Source: Kineosporia aurantiaca JCM 3230 (GTDB taxonomy: Bacteria; Actinomycetota; Actinomycetes; Actinomycetales; Kineosporiaceae). Taken from it: 64,000 bases of DNA. The stretch covers positions 867,664-931,663 of the forward strand of contig JODP01000001.1 in the NCBI GenBank assembly GCA_000719025.1. The letters run 5' to 3'. The notes beneath the pieces are model-generated. The model saw only the letters and a program-made list of their open reading frames with translations. It was not told where the DNA came from and made no database searches. The position numbers and the translations under genes are program-made. The first letter of the stretch is position 1. Every line of letters starts with the position of its first letter. This document shows, piece after piece, positions 8,338 to 16,567 of the stretch.

Positions 8338-10791
8338 ATGTCGCCGGCATCCGCCCCCCGAAATGTCCTGGGTCTGCTCGGCGCCTTCGTGGTGACCAGT
8401 CTGGTGGCGGGCGTGCTCGCGGCCGGGCTCGCCGTCCCCGCGATCGGCGCGGGCGGGCTGGCTTCGAACAACGCGATCAAGGCCTTCAACGAACTGCCCA
8501 GCGATCTGCAGAACGTCAAGGTGCCGGCGAACACCACGGTGCTGGCCTCCGACGGCTCGGTGCTGGCCACGTTCTACGACCAGAACCGGGTCCCGGTGAA
8601 GCTCGCCCAGATCTCCCCGTTCATGCAGAACGCGATCGTCGCGATCGAGGACGAGCGGTTCTACGAGCACGGCGGGGTGGACCCGCAGGGCCTGATCCGG
8701 GCCCTGGTGGTGAACGAGATCAACGGCGGGGTCGCCCAGGGTGCCTCCACCCTGACCCAGCAGCTGATCAAGAACGAACTGGTCGAGGCCGCCTACGTGA
8801 AGGGTGACAAGGCCGCCCAGAAGGAGGCCACCGACCAGACGAACTCGCGCAAGCTGCGGGAGATCCGGCTGGCCGCGGCGCTCGAGAAGAAGATGACCAA
8901 GAAGGAGATCCTCACCGCCTACCTGAACATCGCCTGGTTCGGCGGTCAGGTCTACGGGGTGCAGGCGGCGGCGAAGTACTACTTCGGCAGCACGGCGGCC
9001 AAGCTGACGCTGCCGCAGGCGGCGATGCTGGCCGGCATGGTGCAGTCTCCGGTGCAGTACAACTTCACCAAGCGGACTCAGGCGAAAGCCGCTCTCGCGC
9101 GGCGGAACACGGTGCTGGACAAGATGCTCCAGCAGGGCATGATCGATCAGGAGACGCACGACAAGGCGCTCGCCACCAGACTGCGGGCCAAGGTCACCCC
9201 GACCTACCAGGGCTGTGCCAATGCCGGCACCAGCGCCTACTTCTGCGACTACGTCTACAACCTGATCGTCAAGAGCAACGACTTCAGTGCGCTCGGCAAG
9301 AGCCAGGCCGCCCGGGAACTGGCCCTCAAGCGCGGCGGGTACACGATCCGGACCACGCTCGACCCGAAGATCCTCAAGGCCGCCTGGAAGGCGGTCAAGG
9401 AGAAGATCCCGCCGAACGACCCGAGCCGGGTCGCCACCGCCACGGTCACGGTCGAGCCGGGCACCGGCAAGGTGCTGTCGATGATCCAGGACAAGTACTA
9501 CAGCGTTAAGAAGGGTCCGTCGAACACCACGATCAACTACTCGACGGACTACAAGTACGGCGGCTCCACCGGCTTCCAGACCGGGTCGACCTTCAAGCCG
9601 GTGGTCCTGGCCACCTGGCTCAAGGCCGGTAAGTCGCTGAACGCGTCGATCACCGGCACCGCCCCGGTCTCGCTGCCGAACAGCAGCTTCAAGACCTGCG
9701 CGGATGTCAACACCACGGGCACCTGGACGGTGAGCAACTCCGCCGACGGGGAGGGCGGGGGCACCATGACGGTCTGGACCGCCACCGCGCTCTCCATCAA
9801 CGGTGCCTACGCCCGGATGGAACAGCAGCTCAACCTGTGCGACGTGCAGAAGACCGCGGACGAGGTGGGCATGCACTACGCCCAGCCGGTCGACAACCAG
9901 TGCATCCAGGGCAACCTGGAGAAGAAGAAGCCGAAGACCACCACCGAGGTGCCGAACTGCGTGCCCTCGGTGGTGCTGGGGATCGTCAACCAGTCGCCGA
10001 TGACGATGGCCAACGCGTACGCCACGTTCGCCTCGGGCGGGATCTACTGCAACCCGGTGGTGATCACCTCGATCACCGACCAGAACGGCAAGAAGCTGAC
10101 GGTGCCGCAGGCCGACTGCAAGCGGACGATGGACGCGAAGATCGCCAACACCACCACCCTCGGCCTGAGCCGGGTCTTCACCAACGGCACCGCCTCCGCG
10201 GTGGGCCCGCTGGACAGCGGCCAGCCGGCGTCGGGCAAGACCGGGACCACGAACGACTCGATGGACACCTGGTTCGTCGGTTACACCCCGCAGCTGGCCA
10301 CCGCGGTCTGGGTCGGCCCGGAGACGGTGGGCGGCAAGCGCAGGGCGATGCGCGGGGTGACCATCAACGGCCGCTACTACAACAGCGTCTTCGGGGCCTC
10401 CTTCGGAGCGCCGATCTGGAAGGAGATCATGACCTCGGCGCTGAAGGGCAAGAAGATCGAGGACTTCCCGGCGGCCGACGACGAGCTCACCGCGACCCCG
10501 ACCACGGACGTCCCCAGCGTCGTCGGGATGAGCCCGGACGACGCCCGGTCGGAACTGGAGGACGCCGGCTTCGCGGTCACCCAGGCCAACGACCTGGAGA
10601 CCTCGGACCAGCCGGCCGGCACGGTCGCCCGGCAGGACCCGTCGGGGCGGGCCACCACCGGCTCGACCATCACCCTCTACCTCAGCGCCGGGCCGAACAC
10701 CGGTGACCAGGACAACGGCAACGACGGCACCACCGACACCGGCGGGAACGCCACCAACGGCCAGAACACCGGGGTCCGGCGCAACCGCTGA
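8338..10791 (+). CDS. Bifunctional class A penicillin-binding protein with PASTA domain
   Basis: 817 residues from ATG 8338. TAACGT at 8325-8330 sits seven bases before the ATG, suggesting a leaderless message. A membrane anchor (residues 10-40) is followed by a GT51 glycosyltransferase domain with EDERFYEHGGVD near residue 104 and GASTLTQQLIKN. The transpeptidase domain carries the nucleophile motif STFK near residue 417 and KTGT near 634. One PASTA domain (about 721-784, VPSVVGMSPDDARSELEDAG) and an Asn/Thr/Gly-rich tail close the protein. It polymerises and cross-links peptidoglycan outside the membrane; it corresponds to PonA2 of the mycobacterial whiB4 locus. Confidence 0.94.
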   Translation: MSPASAPRNVLGLLGAFVVTSLVAGVLAAGLAVPAIGAGGLASNNAIKAFNELPSDLQNVKVPANTTVLASDGSVLATFYDQNRVPVKLAQISPFMQNAIVAIEDERFYEHGGVDPQGLIRALVVNEINGGVAQGASTLTQQLIKNELVEAAYVKGDKAAQKEATDQTNSRKLREIRLAAALEKKMTKKEILTAYLNIAWFGGQVYGVQAAAKYYFGSTAAKLTLPQAAMLAGMVQSPVQYNFTKRTQAKAALARRNTVLDKMLQQGMIDQETHDKALATRLRAKVTPTYQGCANAGTSAYFCDYVYNLIVKSNDFSALGKSQAARELALKRGGYTIRTTLDPKILKAAWKAVKEKIPPNDPSRVATATVTVEPGTGKVLSMIQDKYYSVKKGPSNTTINYSTDYKYGGSTGFQTGSTFKPVVLATWLKAGKSLNASITGTAPVSLPNSSFKTCADVNTTGTWTVSNSADGEGGGTMTVWTATALSINGAYARMEQQLNLCDVQKTADEVGMHYAQPVDNQCIQGNLEKKKPKTTTEVPNCVPSVVLGIVNQSPMTMANAYATFASGGIYCNPVVITSITDQNGKKLTVPQADCKRTMDAKIANTTTLGLSRVFTNGTASAVGPLDSGQPASGKTGTTNDSMDTWFVGYTPQLATAVWVGPETVGGKRRAMRGVTINGRYYNSVFGASFGAPIWKEIMTSALKGKKIEDFPAADDELTATPTTDVPSVVGMSPDDARSELEDAGFAVTQANDLETSDQPAGTVARQDPSGRATTGSTITLYLSAGPNTGDQDNGNDGTTDTGGNATNGQNTGVRRNR

Positions 10792-10800
10792 TCCGAACGA

Positions 10801-10841
10801 CGGAAGGCCGGCCACCCCGCCCGGGGGTGGCCGGCCTTCCG
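10801..10841. terminator. Strong bidirectional terminator
   Basis: Perfect 18-bp stem (10801-10818 with 10824-10841) and GCCCG loop, nine bases after the penicillin-binding protein stop and 17 bases beyond the stop of the convergent YqeY gene. Confidence 0.85.
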
Positions 10842-10857
10842 CCGTTCTTCAGGGACC

Positions 10858-11334
10858 TCAGGCCTCGAGCTGGCGTTTCACCTCGGCGGCCACCCGGCCA
10901 CCGTCGGCCTGGCCGGCGACCCGGCCGCGCACGGCCTTCATCACCACTCCCATCGCGGCCTTGCCCGAAGCGCCCTTGGCCGCGGCCGCGGCGACCTCCT
11001 CGGTCACCAGCGCGGCCACCTCCTCGTCGGAGAGCTGCTTGGGCAGGTAGTCGCCCAGGACGGCGAGCTCGGCCCGCTCCTTCTCGGCCAGCTCGGCGCG
11101 GCCGGCGTCCTCGTAGGCGGTGGCCGCCTCCCGGCGCTTCTTCGCCTCCCGGGCCAGCACGGTGGTCAGCTCCGCCTCGGACAGCTCGCGGGCGACGTCG
11201 CCGGACACCTCCTCGGCCTTCACCGCGGTCATCACCATCCGGATGGTGCTGGAACGGATGGCGTCACGGGCCTTCATGGCGGTGGTCAGGTCGGAACGCA
11301 GGCGGGCCTTGAGGCCGGTCGAGGAGTCGGACAT
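10858..11334 (-). CDS. GatB/YqeY family protein
   Basis: 158 residues from ATG 11334, with GAGGAT about 8 bases upstream. The helical N-terminus (LKARLRSDLTTAMKARDAIRSSTIRMVMTAVKAEEV) and the tail VVMKAVRGRVAGQADGGRVAAEVKRQL are the YqeY pattern, related to the tRNA-binding C-domain of GatB amidotransferase. A tRNA-related role is inferred only from this homology. It is a frequent neighbour of wblA-linked penicillin-binding proteins. Confidence 0.9.
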   Translation of the reverse strand: MSDSSTGLKARLRSDLTTAMKARDAIRSSTIRMVMTAVKAEEVSGDVARELSEAELTTVLAREAKKRREAATAYEDAGRAELAEKERAELAVLGDYLPKQLSDEEVAALVTEEVAAAAAKGASGKAAMGVVMKAVRGRVAGQADGGRVAAEVKRQLEA

Positions 11335-11376
11335 GAGGCCATCCTCGCACCCGCCGGACCCGGATCCGCCAGCCAA

Positions 11377-12249
11377 TTACTCCTTCAGCGCCTCCCTGGA
11401 GGCCCCCAGAGCCGCGCGCAGCATCCCCAGGTGCTCGTCGACGTCCCCAAGCCCTACTCCCCCGGTATTGAGCGACAGGTGGGTCGCCCCGAGCCGGGCC
11501 CACCCGCGGACGAACCCGGCCCAGCCCGCGTGCGGCACCCGGCCCAGATCGAGAGTCGGCTCGATCCCGATCTCGGCGACCGCCCGGCCCGCGGTCTGGG
11601 CCGTCGTCCGGATCCGCCGGATCAGCCCGGCGGCCTGCTCGTCCGGCATCCGCCGCGGGAACCAGCCGTCCCCCAGCTCCCCGACCCGGCGCAGCGTGCG
11701 CTCGGACTCCCCGCCGATCCAGACCGGTACCGTGCCCCGGACCGGACGCGGGTTGATCCCGGTCTCGTGCAGGCCGTACCAGTCGCCGTGGAAGGTGACG
11801 ACCGAGTCGGCCCAGAGCGCCCGCAGGAGCCGGATCTGCTCGGCGCACCGGGCCCCCCGATCGGTGAACTCCTCGCCGAGCGCCTCGTACCCGACCGGGT
11901 CCCCGCCCACCCCGACCCCCAGCCGCAACCGGCCCTGGCTGAGCCGGTCGACCTCCGCCGCCTGCTTGGCGACCAGGACCGGCTGGCGCTGCGGCAGCAC
12001 CAGGACCGCGGTCACCAGCTCGACCGCGGTGGTCAGCGCGGCCAGATGCCCCAGCAGCACGAAGACCTCGTGGAACACGTCCTCGGTGGAGAACCCGGTC
12101 CGGCCGATCCCCGGGGCCCGCGCGGCCACCTGGTCGTTCACCACCAGATGGTCGAACCCGAGGCGCTCGGCGCCGGTGGCCCAGCGGGCGATCTCGCCCG
12201 GACGGCCGGGAATCTCCATGGTCGGGAACACAGCGCCGAACCGCATCAT
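11377..12249 (-). CDS. LLM-class (F420-type) oxidoreductase
   Basis: 290 residues. Luciferase-like TIM-barrel flavin/F420 enzyme: begins MMRFGAVFPTMEIPG, then the family segments HLAALTTAVELVTAVLVLPQRQPVLVAKQAAEVDRLS, GRLRLGVGVGGDPVGYEALG and a substrate loop PVWIGGESERTLRRVGELGDGWFP. The last, with RLRLGVGVG, is typical of actinobacterial F420-dependent TIGR03619-like members. The substrate is unknown. GGAG lies a few bases before tandem ATGs at 12249 and 12246; the second has better spacing. Divergent from the metallophosphoesterase. Confidence 0.88.
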   Translation of the reverse strand: MMRFGAVFPTMEIPGRPGEIARWATGAERLGFDHLVVNDQVAARAPGIGRTGFSTEDVFHEVFVLLGHLAALTTAVELVTAVLVLPQRQPVLVAKQAAEVDRLSQGRLRLGVGVGGDPVGYEALGEEFTDRGARCAEQIRLLRALWADSVVTFHGDWYGLHETGINPRPVRGTVPVWIGGESERTLRRVGELGDGWFPRRMPDEQAAGLIRRIRTTAQTAGRAVAEIGIEPTLDLGRVPHAGWAGFVRGWARLGATHLSLNTGGVGLGDVDEHLGMLRAALGASREALKE

Positions 12250-12432
12250 CACTCCGTGAGGTGTGCGGACGTGCGCCGTAGTCCGGATTTCTCGACCGGC
12301 CACGAGTATCGCCCGGCCACCGGCGGTTTGCGAAACTCCCGATCCGGAGGGCCTCGGCACTGCCCTCGGACCGCATCCGGCTACCGGCCCGTACCACCCG
12401 GAACACTCAGGGGGACCTGCGAAGATGTCCGA

Positions 12433-13341
12433 ATGCGCCCATCCGTGAAGCTTCCTCTCGCCGTCCTGGCCGCCGGTGCCGCCGGGCTGGGCTGGTCCCT
12501 CGCCGAGGCGCGGGCCTATACGCTGCGCCGCTTCAGCGTGCCGGTGCTGCCGGCCGGAAGCTCGCCGTTGCGCGTCCTCTGCCTCTCCGACCTGCACCTG
12601 GTGCCGAACCAGACGAAGAAGCTGGAGTGGGTACGGGGCCTGGCCGCGCTGGAGCCCGACCTGGTGGTCAGCACCGGCGACAACCTGGCCCACCTGGAGG
12701 CCGTGCCGGCCGTCCTCAAGGCCCACGAGCACCTGCTGAAGCTGCCCGGGGTGTTCGTCCTCGGCTCCAACGACTACTTCGCCCCCCGGCCGAAGAACCC
12801 GGCCCGCTACCTCCTGCCCTACGGCGGCAAGAAGCGCATCCACGGCGTCCGGCTGCCCACCGCCGACCTGGTGGACGGTTTCCGGGAGGCGGGCTGGATC
12901 GACCTGGACAACCGCCGGGAGCAGCTGAAGATCAACGACCTGCGCCTGGAGTTCGTCGGGGTGGACGACCCGCACATCAAGCGCGACCGGTACGCGGAGG
13001 TCTCGGCCCCGGCCGACCCCACCGCCGCGCTGACCATCGGGGTGGCGCACGCGCCGTACCTGCGGGTGCTGGACGCGATGACGGCCGACGGCGCCGGGCT
13101 GATCCTGGCCGGCCACACCCACGGCGGCCAGCTCTGCGTGCCCGGTTACGGCGCCCTGACCACGAACTGCGACCTGGACCGGCCGCGGGCCAAGGGGGTT
13201 TCGCGCTACCCCGGGGACGGCACCGACCCGACGGACGCCTGGCTGCATGTCAGCGCCGGCCTGGGCACTTCGCCCTACACCCCGGTCCGCTTCGCCTGCC
13301 GACCCGAGGCCACGCTCCTGACTCTCACCGCGGTCGGCTGA
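12433..13341 (+). CDS. Membrane-anchored metallophosphoesterase
   Basis: 302 residues from ATG 12433. A short N-terminal hydrophobic anchor (LPLAVLAAGAAGLGWSL) precedes the calcineurin-like core: LCLSDLHLVPN (D-x-H), VVSTGDNLAH (GD), LGSNDYFA (replacing GNHD with GSND), IGVAHAPYL and the C-terminal GHTHGGQLCVPGYGAL. The set of metal ligands D, H, D, N, H, H, H is complete. Substrate not predicted. It matches the Rv3683-type gene that follows ponA2 in mycobacteria. The GC-rich 180-bp gap upstream is shared with the LLM oxidoreductase. Confidence 0.9.
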   Translation: MRPSVKLPLAVLAAGAAGLGWSLAEARAYTLRRFSVPVLPAGSSPLRVLCLSDLHLVPNQTKKLEWVRGLAALEPDLVVSTGDNLAHLEAVPAVLKAHEHLLKLPGVFVLGSNDYFAPRPKNPARYLLPYGGKKRIHGVRLPTADLVDGFREAGWIDLDNRREQLKINDLRLEFVGVDDPHIKRDRYAEVSAPADPTAALTIGVAHAPYLRVLDAMTADGAGLILAGHTHGGQLCVPGYGALTTNCDLDRPRAKGVSRYPGDGTDPTDAWLHVSAGLGTSPYTPVRFACRPEATLLTLTAVG

Positions 13342-13426
13342 GCCCTTTCCGTCTCGGAATCCGGACGCGGCGGGATACCGGTTTCAGAGTTGGCCACCTC
13401 GTCGGGTAGTGTTACTGACGCTCCAC

Positions 13427-13500
<74 letters not shown>

Positions 13501-13509
13501 CCCAGAGCA

Positions 13510-13550
13510 CCGCAGGTCAGTCCACCCGGACTGACCTGCGGTTCTGCTTT
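13510..13550 (+). terminator. Terminator of tRNA-Pro
   Basis: Perfect 14-bp stem (13510-13523 with 13528-13541), ACCC loop, followed by TTCTGCTTT: a classical intrinsic terminator right after the tRNA. Confidence 0.85.
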
Positions 13551-13579
13551 GGCGGCCAGTTCTGTCGGGGGTGGCTGCC

Positions 13580-13705
13580 ATGATCGCCGACATGGAACCC
13601 CTGGAACTGGTGGAAACCGGGCCGAGGGCCCTGGTGCTGCTGGGCACGGCCCGGACCGCGCTGATCCAGGAGGCCGAGCGGGTGGGGGTGGACGTCGACG
13701 ACTGA
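13580..13705 (+). CDS. Small hypothetical protein (41 residues)
   Basis: ATG 13580 (or 13592) to TGA 13705, with GGGGGTGG about 8 bases upstream. The predicted product has a strand-helix character (LELVETGPRALVLLG, then TARTALIQEAERVGVDVDD) with an acidic end. I do not recognise it. It ends 46 bases before the pabAB start. Reading frame and codon third-position GC look coding, but a short fortuitous frame cannot be excluded. Confidence 0.4.
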   Translation: MIADMEPLELVETGPRALVLLGTARTALIQEAERVGVDVDD

Positions 13706-13751
13706 TCACAACCTCTACGCTGCCCATCCGGCCGGACCGAGGAGGAGCCCG

Positions 13752-15842
13752 ATGCCGCACGACCGCCCCCCGGTCCGAACCCTGCTGGTGGACAACTACG
13801 ACTCCTACACCTACAACCTGTTCCAGATGCTGGCCGTGGCCAACGGGGCCGAGCCGACGGTGGTCCGCAACGACGAGGCCGGGCCGGCCGCGCTCGCCGA
13901 GTTCGACAGCGTGGTGATCTCGCCGGGCCCCGGACGCCCCGAGAACCCTTCCGACATCGGCCTTTCAGCGACGATGATCAACCAGGCCCGAGCCGCCGGG
14001 CTCCCACTGCTCGGGATCTGCCTCGGGCATCAGGCCATCGCGGTGGCCTACGGCGGGCGCACCGCTCCCGCACCGCAGATCCGGCACGGGCAACTCAGCC
14101 GGGTCCGGCACCGTGACTCCGTGCTGCTGGCCGGGATCCCGCAGCAGTTCGAGGTCGTCCGGTACCACTCGCTGGCCGTTCCGGAGCCGCTGCCGGCCGG
14201 GCTGAACGCCACCGCCTGGTCCGAGGACGGCACGCTGATGGCTCTGGAGGCCGAGGACGCACCGCTTTTCGGCGTCCAGTTCCATCCCGAGTCCATCCTC
14301 ACCCGGCCTGGCCACCGGATCATCGAGAACTTCCGCGATCTCACGCCGGTCCGTCACCGAACCGTCCGGATCAGCGAAAAAGCTTCTCCAGCAATGGACG
14401 ACGAGCCGACCGAACTGCGTCTCACGCTGCGCCGGATCCCCGGGCCGGTGGAGGCCGAGGTGCTGTTCGCCGAACTACAGGGCCCGGACCCGGCCGGATG
14501 GCTGGACAGCGCCGGGCACGGCCGGTTCTCCTACCTGGCCTGCGGTCCGGGCGGAAGTCTGCGCGAAGTCATCTCCTACGATGCGAGTTCCGCCGAGATC
14601 CGGGTGGCCGACGCGGACGGCGAACGCATTGAGCACGGCAATCTTTTCGACTACCTGAACGCCCGGCTCTCCTCGTTCGCTCTGGTCGAGCCGCCGGACC
14701 TACCGTTCGACTTCACCGGTGGCTATATCGGCTATCTAGGGTACGAATGCGAGGCTGACCCGGCCGCTGCGAGTCCGCACCGGTCTGGCCGGCCCGATGC
14801 CGTTCTGGTGTTTGCCGACCGCCTGGTGGTGCTGGATCACGAACAGGACGAGGTGTTCCTGGTCGCCCTCGACGACCAGAAATCAGATCCGGCAGAGACT
14901 TTTGCCTGGCTGGAAGAGACCACCGACCGGATCGACGGAGTGCGCCACCGCCCCGCCCCCGCACTGTCCGACCTCCCTGCCCCCGAGCCGTCGGTCGCTG
15001 TCCCGGTTCGCGGCCGCACCCAGTACCTCGAGGACATCGCGGCCGTGCGCCGCCACCTGGAAGCGGGTGAGACCTATGAGGTTTGCCTGACCACCCGATT
15101 CGACGTTCGTGCGTCCCTACGCCCGTTCGACGCCTATCGCCGGCTGCGCCGGGTCAATCCGGCTCCCTACTCCGCCTTCCTCAACCTCGGTGAGGTCGCC
15201 GTGGCCTCGTCCTCACCGGAGCGGTTCCTTCGGGTCGACCGCTCCGGCCGGGTCAGCGCCAAGCCGATCAAGGGCACCCGGCCGCGCGGCGGGGACGGGG
15301 CCGAGGACCTGATCCGGGCCAAGGAACTCGCGGCCGATGTGAAGGAGCGCGCCGAGAACCTGATGATCGTCGATCTGCTGCGCAACGACCTGGGGCGGGT
15401 CTGCGAACCGGGTTCCGTCGTGGTTCCCCGGCTGATGCAGATCGAGTCATTCAGCACCGTCCACCAGCTGGTCTCCACGGTCGAAGGGGACCTGGCCCCC
15501 GGCCGGACCGCGGTCGACTGCGTCCGGGCCGCGTTCCCCGGTGGCTCGATGACCGGGGCCCCCAAGGTGCGCACCCTTCGCATCCTGCAGCAGCTCGAAG
15601 GGCGGGCCCGAGGCGTCTACTCCGGGACGATCGGCTTTCTTGGGGTGAACGGCACGGCCGACCTCGGCATCGTGATCCGCACCCTGGTGCACGACGGGGC
15701 GACTTTTGGCGTAGGCGCCGGGGGTGCGATCACCGTGCTGTCCGACCCCGAGCAGGAATGGCAGGAGGTCAGACTGAAGGCCGATGCGGTGCTCCGGGCG
15801 ATCGGCGCGGTCAGCGCCGACGAGGCACCCCCGGCGTTGTGA
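13752..15842 (+). CDS. pabAB: Fused aminodeoxychorismate synthase PabA-PabB
   Basis: 696 residues from ATG 13752, with GAGGAGG 6 bases upstream. Residues 8-200 are the glutamine amidotransferase: nucleophile Cys90 in GICLGHQ and His178/Glu180 in FHPES. Residues 215-690 are the chorismate-binding domain with the PIKGT motif (Lys507). That lysine is the covalent catalytic residue of PabB-type enzymes and separates them from TrpE, which has PIAGT. Then VKERAENLMIVDLLRNDLGRV and GGSMTGAPK. The enzyme makes 4-amino-4-deoxychorismate for folate, or for p-aminobenzoate-derived natural products; such fusions are common in actinomycetes. No pabC or other folate gene is adjacent. Confidence 0.93.
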   Translation: MPHDRPPVRTLLVDNYDSYTYNLFQMLAVANGAEPTVVRNDEAGPAALAEFDSVVISPGPGRPENPSDIGLSATMINQARAAGLPLLGICLGHQAIAVAYGGRTAPAPQIRHGQLSRVRHRDSVLLAGIPQQFEVVRYHSLAVPEPLPAGLNATAWSEDGTLMALEAEDAPLFGVQFHPESILTRPGHRIIENFRDLTPVRHRTVRISEKASPAMDDEPTELRLTLRRIPGPVEAEVLFAELQGPDPAGWLDSAGHGRFSYLACGPGGSLREVISYDASSAEIRVADADGERIEHGNLFDYLNARLSSFALVEPPDLPFDFTGGYIGYLGYECEADPAAASPHRSGRPDAVLVFADRLVVLDHEQDEVFLVALDDQKSDPAETFAWLEETTDRIDGVRHRPAPALSDLPAPEPSVAVPVRGRTQYLEDIAAVRRHLEAGETYEVCLTTRFDVRASLRPFDAYRRLRRVNPAPYSAFLNLGEVAVASSSPERFLRVDRSGRVSAKPIKGTRPRGGDGAEDLIRAKELAADVKERAENLMIVDLLRNDLGRVCEPGSVVVPRLMQIESFSTVHQLVSTVEGDLAPGRTAVDCVRAAFPGGSMTGAPKVRTLRILQQLEGRARGVYSGTIGFLGVNGTADLGIVIRTLVHDGATFGVGAGGAITVLSDPEQEWQEVRLKADAVLRAIGAVSADEAPPAL

Positions 15843-15946
15843 TCAAGCCGGTAGCCCACCCGGCGGCAATGCGTTGGCGCCGGGCCTCCCGGGCTGTCAG
15901 GCTGACCTCGCGGGAAATGAATGCCGACCGCGAAGGGAGAGCACTC

Positions 15947-16141
15947 ATGACGTCTGAGAACCAGTCTGACAACCAGGTCAGTTCGGACACCAAGCGCAAG
16001 TTCCGCGAGGCTCTGGAGCGCAAGAACGCCAATGGCGGGCGCGGCCAGGGCGAGGCTCACGGGAATGGCAAGGTGGGCGGGTCCCACGGTGCCGAGACCT
16101 CCGGTGCGCAGCAGATGTTCCGGCGTAAGTCCGGTTCGTAA
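15947..16141 (+). CDS. DUF5302 small protein
   Basis: 64 residues from ATG 15947 with GAAGGGAGA upstream. The product is hydrophilic: an N-terminal acidic stretch, the conserved block SSDTKRKFREALERKNA, then a Gly/His-rich segment and the ending MFRRKSGS. This is the DUF5302 pattern found widely in actinobacteria; function unknown. It follows pabAB by 104 bases and ends before a strong hairpin. Confidence 0.85.
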   Translation: MTSENQSDNQVSSDTKRKFREALERKNANGGRGQGEAHGNGKVGGSHGAETSGAQQMFRRKSGS

Positions 16142-16161
16142 CGGGTTCGTTCATTTCGGTG

Positions 16162-16201
16162 AGGGCGTCGCCCTCCGGGTCTTCCACCCGGGGGCGGCGC
16201 C
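16162..16201 (+). terminator. Hairpin terminator after DUF5302
   Basis: A long imperfect GC stem (about 16164-16180 with 16186-16201, loop CTTCC) followed by TTTCGTC, 20 bases after the DUF5302 stop. Confidence 0.65.
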
Positions 16202-16279
16202 TTTCGTCGGATTCCTCACTCCCGATCGGCGGCGGACCCCGGTTAGCATCGTTCTCCGGCTGCTGAACAGGAGATTCCG

Positions 16280-16567
16280 ATGATCCGCAACGTGGTGATG
16301 GGCCGTCTGCAGCCGGGCGCCGACACCGACCTCCTCGATCAGGGCCTAGCCGGCATCGTGGCTCTCCCGATCGAGGGCTTGTCCGGGGTCCGGGTCGGCC
16401 GGGACGCCGGGCTGCGCGCCGGGAACTGGGACTACACCATCACCGCGGACTTCGCCGACGCCGCCGCGTACAAGGCCTACGACGAGGACGAGGAGCACAA
16501 CCGATTGCGCCGGGAGGTCTTCGGTCCGCTCTCGGTCGAGATCGCGCGGATCCAGATCGAGTTCTAG
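16280..16567 (+). CDS. Dabb-domain (stress-responsive alpha/beta barrel) protein
   Basis: 95 residues from ATG 16280. Dimeric alpha/beta-barrel fold: strand MIRNVVMGRL, helix region, central strand NWDYTITADFADAAAYKAYDEDEEHNRL (the Dabb signature of an aromatic-Asp strand followed by A-x-Y-x-x-x-x-x-H) and the final strand VEIARIQIEF. Small proteins of this family bind or convert hydrophobic ligands, but the role of this one is unknown. Its TAG stop shares a CTAG with the stop of the convergent kinase gene. Confidence 0.85.
   Translation: MIRNVVMGRLQPGADTDLLDQGLAGIVALPIEGLSGVRVGRDAGLRAGNWDYTITADFADAAAYKAYDEDEEHNRLRREVFGPLSVEIARIQIEF

Noticed and set aside
8218..10815. Very long antisense frame over the penicillin-binding protein gene
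   Set aside because: Arg/Gly/Val/His-rich low-complexity translation without domains; a typical third-position GC shadow of the real gene. The same applies to the antisense frames over the VirB4, CorC and gnd genes.
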